Shown: positions 42,492 to 52,118, counted from the first letter of the stretch. The stretch: 64,000 nucleotides of DNA from Verrucomicrobiaceae bacterium (GCA_021151605.1 JAGKWZ010000004.1:5505-69504); one strand, 5' to 3'. Notes: generated from the sequence alone by a model not told the origin. Program-made: numbers and translations.

Positions 42492-45086
42492 ATGCACCGC
42501 TGTCTCCTCCGAGCCATCTTCCTCGTCACTCTTATCCCTCAGTTTTCCATGGCGCAGTCGGTGCCAGACGTGGTGGACCTGCGAGAGCACGGCCAGCAGC
42601 GCAGGTTTGAAGTCTCACGCAACGAGGCGCAGCGCATCCGTGTTCTGGATGGGACCCAGGAGATAGTGCGCTTCACGGCACGAGCCAGTGCTCTGGCGGC
42701 CGCAGGCCATCTAAAAAACCTGGAGCGTGCCAGCGGCCAAAAACATGATCTGGTGCTCTATGAGGCTGGAAAAGCGCCCTCTGTGGCTACAAGGCGCATC
42801 GTGACACGCCAAGTCGTGGCACGCCTTTTGCCCGGCACGGACGAAAATGCGCTCAGACAAGCTGTCGGTGCCATCAGCGTGACAAATCCCAGCTATGCGT
42901 CGGGTTTCTCCATTTTTGAGTTCGAAAGCAGCCAGGCGGCACTGGCCGGTGTGGCGGCGCTTCAAGCTACCGCGGCCGTGCTGAGCGCAGAGGTATCACT
43001 AGCCAGGCAGTATGAGCGGCGCTTCGTGCCGAACGATCCACGCTACGCCTACAGTGAAACCAACACGGCCTACCAGTGGCATTTGAAGAACACAGGCCAG
43101 AATGACGCCACCGTGGGCGAGGATGTCGGTGGAATAGAGTCCGTGTGGAACACTTTCCGGGGCAATGGCATCACGATCGGTATCGTGGATGATGGTCTTC
43201 AGTGGGACCACCCCGATCTGGCGGCCAACGCCACAAACACACTGCATCGAGACTGGAATGACAATACGCCGAACGATCCGCGCGGACGCCCCGCACAGGA
43301 TAACCATGGCACGAACTGCGCCGGTGTGGCTGCGGCTGTCGGCAACAACAGCGTTGGGGTAGTCGGGCCCGCGATGAACGCCCGACTTGTGGGTTTGCGA
43401 CTGATCGCCGGCAATGTTGGTGAGGTTCAGAATGCAGAAGCCCTGGGCTGGCGCACGGACGCCATCCATGTTTCCAACAACAGTTGGGGACCTCCCGACG
43501 AAGGGACAGATCTCGCTGGGCCAGGTGCACTCTCGATTTCCGCACTCGAAAACGGCGTGAACAACGGGCGCGGCGGGCGCGGCGTCATCTACATGTGGGC
43601 AGCAGGTAACGGGAACGAGAAGGGAGACCGCTCCAATTACGACGGCTGGAACAACTCCCCCTACACCCTCAGCGTGGGTGCCATCGACGATCAAGGCTCC
43701 ACGGCCACCTACAGTGAGAATGGTGCAAATTTGATCATCTGTGCGCACTCAAACGGACGCCAGGGCATCACCACCACGAACAACACTGGCTACACGGACG
43801 AATTTGGCGGCACCTCCTCCGCCACACCGCTGGCCTCTGGAGTCGTGGCACTCATGCTCCAGGCGAATCCGAATCTCGGCTGGCGCGATGTTCAGGAAAT
43901 CCTGATCCGCACCGCGCGCAAAAACAGCCCGGCCGACACGGACTGGGTGGTGAATGGCGCGGGCTTCAACTTCAACCACAAGTTTGGGGCTGGGGCGATC
44001 CATGCGCAGGCCGCAGTGAACATGGCCCTCACCTGGACGAATCTCGGCACACGGCGCTCCCACATCGTCTCGGAGACGGCGCTGGCGCTTGCTGTGCCGG
44101 ACAACAGCGCGACTGGAGTCACGAGATCTTTTGATCTCAGTGGAGCAGGCCAGATGCGTGTCGAGCATGTGCTGCTCTCATTGCGTATCACTCATCCCCG
44201 CCGTGGTGACCTTGACCTCCGTGTGACCAGCCCCTCAGGCGTCACGAGCATCGTCTTCGTGCCGCACAATGATGTGCAGGCAGGCATTCCAATCAGCTTT
44301 CCCTTTCTCAGCGTCAGACACTGGGGTGAAAACCTACAGGGTACCTGGACAGTCCGAGTCGCCGATCCCACAGCGGGCAATGTCGGCACGCTGGAGGACG
44401 TGAAGCTGGAATTTTACGGCACCCGCACGGCTCCGGTGGCTGCCACGCCGGTTATCACCAGTTCCGCTACCGCAACGGGATCACAGGGCCGTCCATTTAC
44501 TTATCAAATCACCGCCAACAACAATCCGACTTCCTTTGCGGCGGCGAATCTGCCCACTGGCCTCACGCTGAATACGACCACCGGCCTCATCAGTGGCACC
44601 ACGGCCACCAATGGACTCATCAACATCAGTGTCAGCGCCACAAACACCGCAGGCACAGGCACTCAAAACGTTGCCCTAGAGATAGCCGATGAGAGTGGCA
44701 CCAGCTTTGCGGAGTTTCGCGAGGCGCGTTTCAGCCCCGCAGAGCTTGCCGATCCCGACTACAGCGGTGAGGACGACGATCCCGACCACGATGGCATGTC
44801 GAACTTGCTCGAATTTGCCTTCGGCAGCGATCCCGAAGACGAGGAGACTCTGGTCATGCCGCATATCGTCAGTGATGGAGGCATGTTCTTTGAGTATCGG
44901 ACAGATGCCAGTGCTGCGGGCGTCACGATCACCGCGCAGAGTTCCGAAACGCTCACGGAAGTCACCTGGGCGGATCTGACCCCGGTGCTCCACGCGCAGG
45001 CTGGAAACCTCAAGACTTGGCGTATCGCCCTTCCCGCCAGCGGTGTCTCACGGCGTTTTTATCGCGTCATGGTCACTTTGCCCTAA
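42492..45086 (+). CDS. Kexin-like S8 serine protease with P domain
   Basis: An 864-residue secreted subtilase; the signal peptide ends near QFSMAQ. A propeptide-like region runs to about residue 170. The catalytic triad is D233 (IGIVDDGLQWDHPDL), H272 (DNHGTNCAGVAA) and S442 (GGTSSATPLASGVVALML); SNNSWGPP and MWAAGNGN match the kexin group. A proprotein-convertase P domain follows (LLSLRITHPRRGDLDLRV; GTWTVRVADPTAGNVGTLED). Then comes a putative Ig-like repeat (LPTGLTLNTTTGLISGT) and an Asp-rich TSP3-like motif (EDDDPDHDGMSNLLEFAFG). It stands alone. Confidence 0.93.
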   Translation: MHRCLLRAIFLVTLIPQFSMAQSVPDVVDLREHGQQRRFEVSRNEAQRIRVLDGTQEIVRFTARASALAAAGHLKNLERASGQKHDLVLYEAGKAPSVATRRIVTRQVVARLLPGTDENALRQAVGAISVTNPSYASGFSIFEFESSQAALAGVAALQATAAVLSAEVSLARQYERRFVPNDPRYAYSETNTAYQWHLKNTGQNDATVGEDVGGIESVWNTFRGNGITIGIVDDGLQWDHPDLAANATNTLHRDWNDNTPNDPRGRPAQDNHGTNCAGVAAAVGNNSVGVVGPAMNARLVGLRLIAGNVGEVQNAEALGWRTDAIHVSNNSWGPPDEGTDLAGPGALSISALENGVNNGRGGRGVIYMWAAGNGNEKGDRSNYDGWNNSPYTLSVGAIDDQGSTATYSENGANLIICAHSNGRQGITTTNNTGYTDEFGGTSSATPLASGVVALMLQANPNLGWRDVQEILIRTARKNSPADTDWVVNGAGFNFNHKFGAGAIHAQAAVNMALTWTNLGTRRSHIVSETALALAVPDNSATGVTRSFDLSGAGQMRVEHVLLSLRITHPRRGDLDLRVTSPSGVTSIVFVPHNDVQAGIPISFPFLSVRHWGENLQGTWTVRVADPTAGNVGTLEDVKLEFYGTRTAPVAATPVITSSATATGSQGRPFTYQITANNNPTSFAAANLPTGLTLNTTTGLISGTTATNGLINISVSATNTAGTGTQNVALEIADESGTSFAEFREARFSPAELADPDYSGEDDDPDHDGMSNLLEFAFGSDPEDEETLVMPHIVSDGGMFFEYRTDASAAGVTITAQSSETLTEVTWADLTPVLHAQAGNLKTWRIALPASGVSRRFYRVMVTLP

Positions 45087-45111
45087 CCCGAGGCATTCCG
45101 GTTAAATTAAA

Positions 45112-45128
45112 TTTGACCAACGGTCAAA
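45112..45128. promoter_or_regulatory. Operator upstream of tetR (TTTGACC-N3-GGTCAAA)
   Basis: A perfect palindrome of 7-base arms with a 3-base centre, 19 bases before the tetR ATG. A matching site lies before the permease gene, so this is the likely binding site of the encoded TetR protein and implies autoregulation. The inference rests on sequence and position. Confidence 0.75.
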
Positions 45129-45147
45129 ATTCGGCAGAAATCCGGCC

Positions 45148-45888
45148 ATGCCATCCCCAATCTCCTCTCTCAGCCGCAAGGAGCGCGAGTTCATCGCGCG
45201 GGAGGAGCTTATTTTGAAGCATGCGCGGCGGTTGCTGCTGGAAAAGGGCTTTCAGGCCTGGAACATGGAGCAGCTCGCGGAGGCCGTGGAGTATTCGAAA
45301 GGCACGCTGTATCAGCATTTCAGCTCGAAGGAGGATCTGGTGCTCGGCGTGGCCACGCAGTCGCTGCGGCAGCGGGCGGACCTTTTCGAGCAGGCGGCCA
45401 CGTTTCAAGGGCGCACGCGGGAGCGTTGCCGGGCGATCGGCTTTGCCTGCTGCGAGTTCGCGATGGCGCATCCGGATTATTTTCACACGGACATGCTGCT
45501 GAAGTCCTCCTCCTTCGTGGAGAAGGCAAGCCAGGAGAGGCGGGAGGCTCACGCCTTCGAGGGAATGCGCTGCTGGCGGGCGGTCAATACCATCATTATT
45601 GAGGCGATGGCGCTCGGCGACCTGCCGAAGGACCGCGTGACAGCGGAACAGGCTACTTTTGCGCTCATCTCGGTCACCGTGGGCAGCCACATCATGAGCC
45701 AGGAGCCGAATTTGAAGGTCTTCGCCGGGATCAAGGACCAGATGCAGGCCGTGCGTCTGAACCAGGACCTGATCTGCGACGGCCTGGGCTGGAAGCCGCT
45801 GCTGCACGAGCACGACTACCGCGCCACCGACTCGCGCATCCTGAAGGAAATCTTCCCCTCCGCCTCGAAGTGGCTCAAGGCCGCCTGA
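45148..45888 (+). CDS. TetR-family transcriptional regulator
   Basis: A 246-residue regulator. The N-terminal helix-turn-helix is residues about 18-65: ILKHARRLLLEKGFQAWNM followed by LAEAVEYSKGTLYQHFSSKE, the TetR recognition pattern. The C-terminal ligand-binding domain is helical, with several Cys (ACCEFAMAHPDYF; GMRCW). It heads the export operon, with paired palindromes before itself and before the permease. It most likely represses both; the inducer is unknown. Confidence 0.93.
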   Translation: MPSPISSLSRKEREFIAREELILKHARRLLLEKGFQAWNMEQLAEAVEYSKGTLYQHFSSKEDLVLGVATQSLRQRADLFEQAATFQGRTRERCRAIGFACCEFAMAHPDYFHTDMLLKSSSFVEKASQERREAHAFEGMRCWRAVNTIIIEAMALGDLPKDRVTAEQATFALISVTVGSHIMSQEPNLKVFAGIKDQMQAVRLNQDLICDGLGWKPLLHEHDYRATDSRILKEIFPSASKWLKAA

Positions 45889-45914
45889 AACCCGTCTCTT
45901 TTTTTGCCCCATTA

Positions 45915-45929
45915 TTGACCATTGGTCAA
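45915..45929. promoter_or_regulatory. Second operator, before the permease gene (TTGACC-N3-GGTCAA)
   Basis: A 15-bp palindrome matching the core of the site at 45112-45128, centred 25 bases before the permease ATG. It lies in the 57-base gap after tetR and implies a separate promoter for the transport genes. Confidence 0.75.
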
Positions 45930-45945
45930 ACAACGACCTTCATTC

Positions 45946-47082
45946 ATGAACTTCATCGCCCTCCGCATGCTCATGGCCGACAAGGCGAAGTACTTCGGCC
46001 TCGTGTTCGCCTTCGCGTTCTCGACCTTTCTGCTGCAAAATCAGGTCAGCATCTTCTGCGGCATCATGAAGCGAACCGGCAGTCAGGTGCGCGATGTGAC
46101 CGATGCGGAGATCTGGGTCATGGACCCTTACACGGAGTACTTCGAGCAAACGAAGGCGCTGAAGGACACCGACCTCTTCCGCGTGCGCGGCGTGGAGGGC
46201 GTGGACTACGCGGTGCGGCTCTTCAAAGGCAATCCCACCGCCAAAACGGCCGCCGGGAAATTTGCCGCGACCTTTACGCTCGGCCTCGATGACGCCACGC
46301 TGGTCGGCGCACCAAGGAAGATGCTGCTCGGGAGCTGGGAGAGCCTGCGGGAGGCGAACAGCATCGTCATCGACCGTGCCGGGTATGATTTGCTCTATCC
46401 AGGCGAGCAACTGGAGCTCGGTCGCGTGCTGGAGCTGAATGATCACAAAGCCCGCATCGTGGGTATCTCGGATGCCGCTGCGCCGTTTGTGAGCTTTCCG
46501 GTGATTCACGCGCGATACAGCGAGGCGATTCAGTTTCAGGGCCGCGAGCGCAAAATGCTCAGTTATGTCCTGGTGAGGCCAAAGGCGGGCTTGAAGCCGG
46601 AAACGCTCGCAAGGCGAATCGAGAGTGAAACAGGCCTCAAGGCCCGCACGACGGCAGAATTCGCCTGGGACTGCGTGGTTTACTATTTAAAGAACACGGG
46701 CATCCCGGTGAATTTCGGCATCACCATCGCCGTGGCTCTGATCGTGGGCCTCGCAGTGAGCGGGCAGACGTTTTACATGTTCACCGTCGAGAATCTGCGG
46801 CAGTTCGGCGCCTTGAAAGCCATCGGCGTCACCAACACGCGACTCGTCGGCATGGTGATGCTGCAGGCGCTGGTCGGCGGCGTCATCGGCTATGCCATCG
46901 GCACCGGCATGGCAGGCGTCTTTTTCGAGGCCACGCTGAGCCAGATGGCCACACGCGGCATCGTGCTGATGTGGGAGGCGGTGGTCGGTGTGGCCGTGCT
47001 CATGGCCCTCGTGGCCGCGGCCGTGAGCCTGCTGAGCGTGCGCAAGGTCCTGGTGCTGGAACCCGCGAGTGTCTTCCGATGA
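45946..47082 (+). CDS. ABC transporter permease, FtsX/DevC-like
   Basis: A 378-residue membrane protein starting MNFIALRMLMADKAKYF. One N-terminal helix, a periplasmic domain of about 200 residues and three C-terminal helices (NFGITIAVALIVGLAVSGQ; LVGMVMLQALVGGVIGYAIG; WEAVVGVAVLMALVAAAVSL) give the FtsX/MacB layout. Its topology and partners most resemble DevC of DevBCA exporters. A TTG/GTG start at 45922 was rejected because it would overlap the operator. Its stop overlaps the ATPase start (ATGA). Confidence 0.9.
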   Translation: MNFIALRMLMADKAKYFGLVFAFAFSTFLLQNQVSIFCGIMKRTGSQVRDVTDAEIWVMDPYTEYFEQTKALKDTDLFRVRGVEGVDYAVRLFKGNPTAKTAAGKFAATFTLGLDDATLVGAPRKMLLGSWESLREANSIVIDRAGYDLLYPGEQLELGRVLELNDHKARIVGISDAAAPFVSFPVIHARYSEAIQFQGRERKMLSYVLVRPKAGLKPETLARRIESETGLKARTTAEFAWDCVVYYLKNTGIPVNFGITIAVALIVGLAVSGQTFYMFTVENLRQFGALKAIGVTNTRLVGMVMLQALVGGVIGYAIGTGMAGVFFEATLSQMATRGIVLMWEAVVGVAVLMALVAAAVSLLSVRKVLVLEPASVFR

Positions 47083-47786
47083 TCATGAACAACAACGAAT
47101 CCCATGCCGTCACCTGCCGCACCGTGCGCAAGCACTTCGGCGAAGGCGAAAGCCGCACCGAAGTCCTGCGCGGTGTCGATTTCCATGCCCGCCTCGGCGA
47201 GATGACCTTCCTCGTGGGCCCGAGCGGCTGTGGCAAAACCACGCTCATTTCCGTGATCGCCGGCCTGCTGGAGCCGAGCGAAGGCGAGGTCGATGTGCTC
47301 GGCCGTGCGCATGGTTCGCTGCGTGGCAAAGACCGCGTCGAGTTTCGACGTCGCGAGCTCGGCTTCGTGTTTCAACAATACAACCTGCTGCCCTCGCTCA
47401 CCGCCGCGGAGAATGCCGCGGTGCCGTTGATCGCCGATGGCATGAAACGAAGTGACGCGGTGAAGCGGGCCAGCGCCTTGCTCGACCGCCTCGGCATCGG
47501 CGGGAAGGCTTCCTCGTATCCACGCTTCCTATCCGGCGGCCAGCAGCAGCGTGTTGCACTGGCTCGTGCGCTCGTGCATGAGCCACGACTCGTCATCTGC
47601 GATGAACCTACCGCGGCGCTCGACCACGAGACCGGCGAGTCGGTCATGCAACTGCTCTCCAGTGCCGCTGTGGCACCGCAGCGGGCCGTGCTCGTCGTCA
47701 CACATGACAACCGCGTCTTCCACCACGCCCACCGCATCGCCCACATGAATGACGGCATCATCACCCAAATCACCTCACCCTCATGA
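47079..47786 (+). CDS. ABC transporter ATP-binding protein, MacB/DevA-like
   Basis: A 235-residue ATPase starting MIMNNNESHAVTCRTV at the ATG overlapping the permease stop. Walker A is GPSGCGKTT (residues 49-57 region), the Q-loop FQQYNLLPSLTA, the signature LSGGQQQRVALARAL and Walker B LVICDEPTAALD, followed by an H-loop His in VVTHDN. The LolD/MacB/DevA group drives export via periplasmic partners without transporting through the channel. It overlaps the adaptor gene by four bases. Confidence 0.94.
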   Translation: MIMNNNESHAVTCRTVRKHFGEGESRTEVLRGVDFHARLGEMTFLVGPSGCGKTTLISVIAGLLEPSEGEVDVLGRAHGSLRGKDRVEFRRRELGFVFQQYNLLPSLTAAENAAVPLIADGMKRSDAVKRASALLDRLGIGGKASSYPRFLSGGQQQRVALARALVHEPRLVICDEPTAALDHETGESVMQLLSSAAVAPQRAVLVVTHDNRVFHHAHRIAHMNDGIITQITSPS

Positions 47787-48724
47787 AACTCCCCGTTCTA
47801 CCTCTCATCGCGCTCTTCTCCCTCGGCTGGGCGGTGACCTCGGTCATCAGCAAGCTGCCGCAGGAAACCGTCACCGATCCGCCCGCGCCGCCACCGCGGT
47901 CGAATTATACCGATACCGTGGCCGCGGTCGGTTTGATCGAGCCCGCCAGCGAGCTCATCATGCCCGGCAGCCATCGCAGCGGCGTGGTGGAGAAGGTTCA
48001 TGTGCAAACCGATCAGCAGGTGAAGAAGGGTGACACGCTCATCACGCTCGACACCCGCCAGCTTCGTGCCGAACTCGCCGTCGCCAAAGCGCAGGTGAAC
48101 GAAGCAGAGGCCGCGCTCGCGGTTTCTCGCGCCGAGGAAGCACAGGCGCGGCGGAATGTCGAATTCGCCCGCAGCCTCACCGATGCTCGTGCCATGTCCG
48201 ATGAGGAACGTACGCAGCGCGAGCTGACGCTCGGCACGGCTCAAGCGAAGGTGAAATCCAATGAAGCTACCATTCTGCGAGCGCGGACACAAATCGAGGT
48301 CATCGAGACCGAACTCGCCCGCAGCGTCATCACCGCGCCACGCGATGCCACCGTGCTGCAGATGAAAGTGCGCGAGGGCGAATACATCTCCACAGGCACA
48401 GCCTCCACGCCATGGCTCGTGCTGGGCGACATGAGCGTGCTGCACGTCCGCGCCGATGTGGACGAATACGAGGCCTGGAAAGTGCGATCCGGCTCGCAAG
48501 CCACCGCCCAAGTGCGTGGCAACCCTTCATTGGCCGCACAGCTCGAGTTTGTGCGCTTTGAGCCGCTCGTCATACCGAAGAAATCCCTCACCGGCGATGC
48601 CACCGAGCGCGTAGACACCCGCGTGCTTCAGGTGATCTATCGTTTGCAGAAACCCGTGCCCGCCGCTCTCTTCGCCGGCCAGCAGATGGATGTATTCATC
48701 GACACCAAAAACGTCAGCCTATGA
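47783..48724 (+). CDS. Periplasmic adaptor (HlyD/DevB-like membrane fusion protein)
   Basis: A 313-residue adaptor with an N-terminal anchor (VLPLIALFSLGWAVTSVI) and Pro-rich linker. The lipoyl half-motifs flank the hairpin: SHRSGVVEKVHVQTDQQVKKG and ARSVITAPRDATVLQMKVREG. The coiled coil between is about 90 residues (QLRAELAVAKAQVNEAEAAL). A beta-barrel follows (LVLGDMSVLHVRADVDEYEA). It links permease/ATPase to the outer-membrane factor encoded next, with which it shares a four-base overlap. Confidence 0.92.
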   Translation: MKLPVLPLIALFSLGWAVTSVISKLPQETVTDPPAPPPRSNYTDTVAAVGLIEPASELIMPGSHRSGVVEKVHVQTDQQVKKGDTLITLDTRQLRAELAVAKAQVNEAEAALAVSRAEEAQARRNVEFARSLTDARAMSDEERTQRELTLGTAQAKVKSNEATILRARTQIEVIETELARSVITAPRDATVLQMKVREGEYISTGTASTPWLVLGDMSVLHVRADVDEYEAWKVRSGSQATAQVRGNPSLAAQLEFVRFEPLVIPKKSLTGDATERVDTRVLQVIYRLQKPVPAALFAGQQMDVFIDTKNVSL

Positions 48725-50127
48725 CCTCGAACCCCCTTCTTTACATCGCTGCCCTGAGTTTGACCTCCTGCACCGTCGGCCCTGACTTCAAACTGCCCGA
48801 GGTGAATCTCGGCTCCCGCTGGAAAAACAAAGCGGACGTGAGTGATCTGGCTCTGCCGGATGCTTGGTGGACGCTTTACCGCAGTCCGACGCTGAACCGG
48901 CTCGTCGAACAGGCGCTGGCAAACAATCAGGATCTCGCAGGTGCGCTGGCTCGTGTGGAGACGGCGCGTGCCATGACGGGTGTGCAAAAAGCGGACTGGC
49001 TGCCGCAATTCGGCGCACAGCAGGCGGTGACGCTGGAGCGGCTCTCCGCCAGCAGCTTCGGGGCGAATTTGCCTCCAGGCATCCCACTGCCAGCCCTGGA
49101 GCGTGACCGCTGGCAAGGCTTCCTCACTCTGAATTACGAGCTGGATCTCTGGGGCAAAGTGCGGCGCGGTGTGGAGGCGGCAAAGGCACGCGAAGGTGCA
49201 GCGGTGGAGCAGGTGGCCACACAGCGGCTCGTCGTCGCGGCGGAGGTGGCGCGGACCTATTTCCTGGCGGCATCATTGGACTCTCAGCGGCGGATTTTGC
49301 AGGAAACGATCGACCTCCGCGGAGAGGCTCTGAAGCTGCAACAAAGCCGTTTCCAGGGTGGTCTGGCGAATGAAATGGATGTCGCAAGGGCGCGAACCGA
49401 AAACGAACTTGCCCGCAACGACCTCATCGGAGTCGAGCGCCAGCGGGGCAATGCCGCGAACGCTCTGGCACTGCTCTGCGGAGCGGTGCCATCGGAGTTT
49501 CAGCTCGCCTCCAGCCTGACTTTGCCCGCAGCACCGCGAATCGGCGGAGGCATGCCGAGCACGCTTCTCCAGCGCCGCCCGGACCTGCGAGTGGCCGAGC
49601 AGACGATGCGCGAGGCGAATGCGAACATCGGCGTGGCAAAGGCAGGCTTCTTCCCCAGCTTCACGCTCAGCGGCAGTGGCGGGATCGAGAGCATCGGTGC
49701 GGAGGATTTTCTCAACTGGAAAAACAAGGCGGGAAGCATCGGGCCGCAGATCACGCTGCCTCTCTTCCAGGGTGGTCGTCTGCGCGGAAACCTGCGCGCC
49801 TCCAAGTCGCGCTACGAGGAAAGCGTCGCGGCCTACAAACAGGCCATCCTGACGGCCCTCCAGGAGGTGGAAAATGCGGCTGTCGATGTGAATGCGTATG
49901 CCCGCCAGCGCACCGCCGTGAGTGCTGCTCTGGCTGCAGCGCAGGAGACGAGCAAGCTCGCACGCATCCGCTACGACAAGGGTCTGGCGAGCTACTTCGA
50001 AGTCGTGGATGCCGACCGCACGGTGCTGACGACCCGCCTACTTCAGGCACAGCTCGATGGGCAGAGGCTGACAGCGAGTGTCCAACTCATCCGGGCTCTG
50101 GGTGGCGGCTGGGGCAGCGGAAAGTGA
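48721..50127 (+). CDS. Outer-membrane efflux lipoprotein (OprM/NodT type)
   Basis: A 468-residue outer-membrane factor with the lipobox LTSCTVGPDF and the NodT opening AWWTLYRSPTLNRLVEQAL. Two OEP repeats are seen (residues about 60-250 and 270-460), with GFLTLNYELDLWGKVRRG and LLQRRPDLRVAEQTMREANA. It provides the outer-membrane channel of the four-gene export system; all four genes overlap by four bases. Cargo is not indicated by sequence. DevBCA-TolC relatives export glycolipids, lipids or small toxic compounds. Confidence 0.94.
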   Translation: MTSNPLLYIAALSLTSCTVGPDFKLPEVNLGSRWKNKADVSDLALPDAWWTLYRSPTLNRLVEQALANNQDLAGALARVETARAMTGVQKADWLPQFGAQQAVTLERLSASSFGANLPPGIPLPALERDRWQGFLTLNYELDLWGKVRRGVEAAKAREGAAVEQVATQRLVVAAEVARTYFLAASLDSQRRILQETIDLRGEALKLQQSRFQGGLANEMDVARARTENELARNDLIGVERQRGNAANALALLCGAVPSEFQLASSLTLPAAPRIGGGMPSTLLQRRPDLRVAEQTMREANANIGVAKAGFFPSFTLSGSGGIESIGAEDFLNWKNKAGSIGPQITLPLFQGGRLRGNLRASKSRYEESVAAYKQAILTALQEVENAAVDVNAYARQRTAVSAALAAAQETSKLARIRYDKGLASYFEVVDADRTVLTTRLLQAQLDGQRLTASVQLIRALGGGWGSGK

Positions 50128-50151
50128 CCTGTGGACTCCCTTTGGAAGCAC

Positions 50152-50208
50152 CCATTCGAGGGAATGGCGGAATTTAAAATGATCCGAAAAGCTATCAAAT
50201 CTGATAGC
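50152..50208. other. Two short inverted repeats after the export operon
   Basis: CCATTC/GAATGG (50152-50157, 50162-50167) and GCTATCA/TGATAGC (50191-50197, 50202-50208), both with four-base loops. Neither has a proper T-tract. The 165-base gap is AT-rich compared with neighbours and should hold the promoter of the MbnP-like gene; the second palindrome could be an operator. Confidence 0.4.
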
Positions 50209-50292
50209 CTTGTCACGTCTGAATCTTAAATATAACAATTTCAAGATTGCTGTTTATACTGGCTATATACGATTCGGCACCTTCGCCCCTCG

Positions 50293-52089
50293 ATGCGTGC
50301 CGCTAACCCCATTTTTTCTTCAATCCGCTGCCTGCCATGGATGATGCTGGGCGTGTTGGGTTGCGTGGGTGAGCTGTTTGGAGCCTCGGTCCTAAGGGTG
50401 GAGGTGCAGCCGGTCTGGTCAGGGGCTCCGCTCATGGCTGGTCAGGTCGTTTCACCAGACAAGGACGGGCTTCGCATCACCCGGCTGGATTTTCTTCTCT
50501 CGAATCTCGCACTGCAGCGGCTGGATGGCTCGTGGCTGGAGTCGCGGGATTGGTTTGCCCTGATCAGCCTGGAAAAGGGGCGCTTGCAGGCGGAGGCGGA
50601 TGGGATTCCAGCGGAGAAATTCACGGCCATCCGATTCGATGTCGGCGTGCCGCCGGCGATCAATAAGATGGACCCGGCAAGGTGGGAGCCCGGGCATGTG
50701 CTGCATCCCGAGGTTTGTGGGCTGCACTGGGGCTTGATGGGCGGCTACATTTTCATGGCTCTGGAGGGACACACGGGATCAGGCGAGCAGACGAGCGGGT
50801 TCTCCTACCATCTGGCCAATGATCCCAACGTGGCGCATGTGGTGCTGCCGGTGGATCTGCAGGGCGGCGGGCCGCTGACACTCCGGTTGGAACTTGATGC
50901 CCAAACGCTGCTGGCGGGCGTGCTTTCCAAGGACAGCCTGGCGACTCACAGCCGTGAGGGCGATCCGCTGGCAGCGCAGTTGCGCGGGCAGGTGGAGAAG
51001 GCCTTTCGCGTCGTGACCGTGAGCCATGATTTATACCAGGCCGCCGAGGCAGCAGAAAAGGCCGCGACGCTCCCGCCGGGCACGCACGCCTACCCTTTGG
51101 CGATCACAGAGCGCTTTCCAAAGCCCGCCCTGCCTGCCGACAATCCACTCACTGTTGAGGCCGTGGCGCTTGGTAAGAAGCTGTTTCACGACACGCGACT
51201 CTCCATCAACAACAGCCAGTCCTGCGCTAGCTGCCATCTGCAAAGCGCCGCGTTCAGTGATCCGCGCCAGCTGAGCTTGGGCGCCGAGGGGCAGGTGGGA
51301 AAACGCAATGCCATGGCCCTGGTAAATCTGGCCTGGGGGCAGGGATTCTTCTGGGATGGAAGGGCGAAGACGCTGCGTGAGCAGGTGCTGATGCCGGTTC
51401 AGGACAAGCATGAGATGAATGAAACTCTGGAAAGCGTCGAGAAGAAGCTGTCTCAGGATCAAGAGCTGGTCGCGGACTTTAAAAAGGCATTCGGCAGTTC
51501 TGGGATCACCGCAGAGCGAATCGCGAAGGCTCTAGAGCAACACCTGATCACGCTCATCTCCCAGGAGTCGCGTTTTGACAAAGCCGTGCGGAAGGTGGCG
51601 GAACTGAGCGAGGAGGAAAAGCGCGGGCTTCAGCTCTTCGTCACCGAGCATGACCCGAAGCGCGGATTGTTCGGAGCGGATTGTTTCCATTGCCACGGGG
51701 GCACTTTGCTGACGGATCATCAGTTTCATAACAACGGCCTCCTCCTCACGCCGGAGGACACGGGGCGAATGAAAGTGACAGGAGCGGAAGCCGACCAGGG
51801 TGAATTCAAGACACCCACGCTGCGTAACATCGCCCTCACGGCACCCTACATGCACGACGGGCGCTTTGGGACGCTCGAAGAGGTGGTGGAGCACTACTCC
51901 AGCGGTGTGAAACGCAGTGCCACGCTCGACCCCAACCTCGCCAAGCACCCGGTCGAAGGCATCCGCCTCAGTGCCGAGGACAGACAAGCGCTTGTAGCCT
52001 TTCTCAAAACCCTCACCGACGAAGCCTTCGCCCGGCCTTCCACTACTGACAGCGCGCCCAGTCTCAGCCAACTGAGAGCTGAGAACTGA
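50293..52089 (+). CDS. MbnP-like copper protein fused to di-heme MauG/MbnH-like enzyme
   Basis: A 598-residue secreted protein with a signal peptide near GVLGCVGELFGAS. Residues about 30-235 match the MbnP-like fold: ITRLDFLLSNLALQRLDGSW, then GLHWGLMGGYIFMALEG and FSYHLANDPN. Residues about 275-580 are a bacterial cytochrome c peroxidase/MauG-type domain with two heme motifs: CASCH (311-315) and CFHCH (464-468), and RNAMALVNLAWGQGFFWDGRA. In methanotrophs MbnH oxidises a Trp of separate MbnP to form a copper site; here both are in one chain. The next gene, 29 bases on, is a copper-radical oxidase. The role is inferred. Confidence 0.82.
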   Translation: MRAANPIFSSIRCLPWMMLGVLGCVGELFGASVLRVEVQPVWSGAPLMAGQVVSPDKDGLRITRLDFLLSNLALQRLDGSWLESRDWFALISLEKGRLQAEADGIPAEKFTAIRFDVGVPPAINKMDPARWEPGHVLHPEVCGLHWGLMGGYIFMALEGHTGSGEQTSGFSYHLANDPNVAHVVLPVDLQGGGPLTLRLELDAQTLLAGVLSKDSLATHSREGDPLAAQLRGQVEKAFRVVTVSHDLYQAAEAAEKAATLPPGTHAYPLAITERFPKPALPADNPLTVEAVALGKKLFHDTRLSINNSQSCASCHLQSAAFSDPRQLSLGAEGQVGKRNAMALVNLAWGQGFFWDGRAKTLREQVLMPVQDKHEMNETLESVEKKLSQDQELVADFKKAFGSSGITAERIAKALEQHLITLISQESRFDKAVRKVAELSEEEKRGLQLFVTEHDPKRGLFGADCFHCHGGTLLTDHQFHNNGLLLTPEDTGRMKVTGAEADQGEFKTPTLRNIALTAPYMHDGRFGTLEEVVEHYSSGVKRSATLDPNLAKHPVEGIRLSAEDRQALVAFLKTLTDEAFARPSTTDSAPSLSQLRAEN

Positions 52090-52118
52090 GAACGTTCCCC
52101 ACCCATTTTCTTCAAGAC

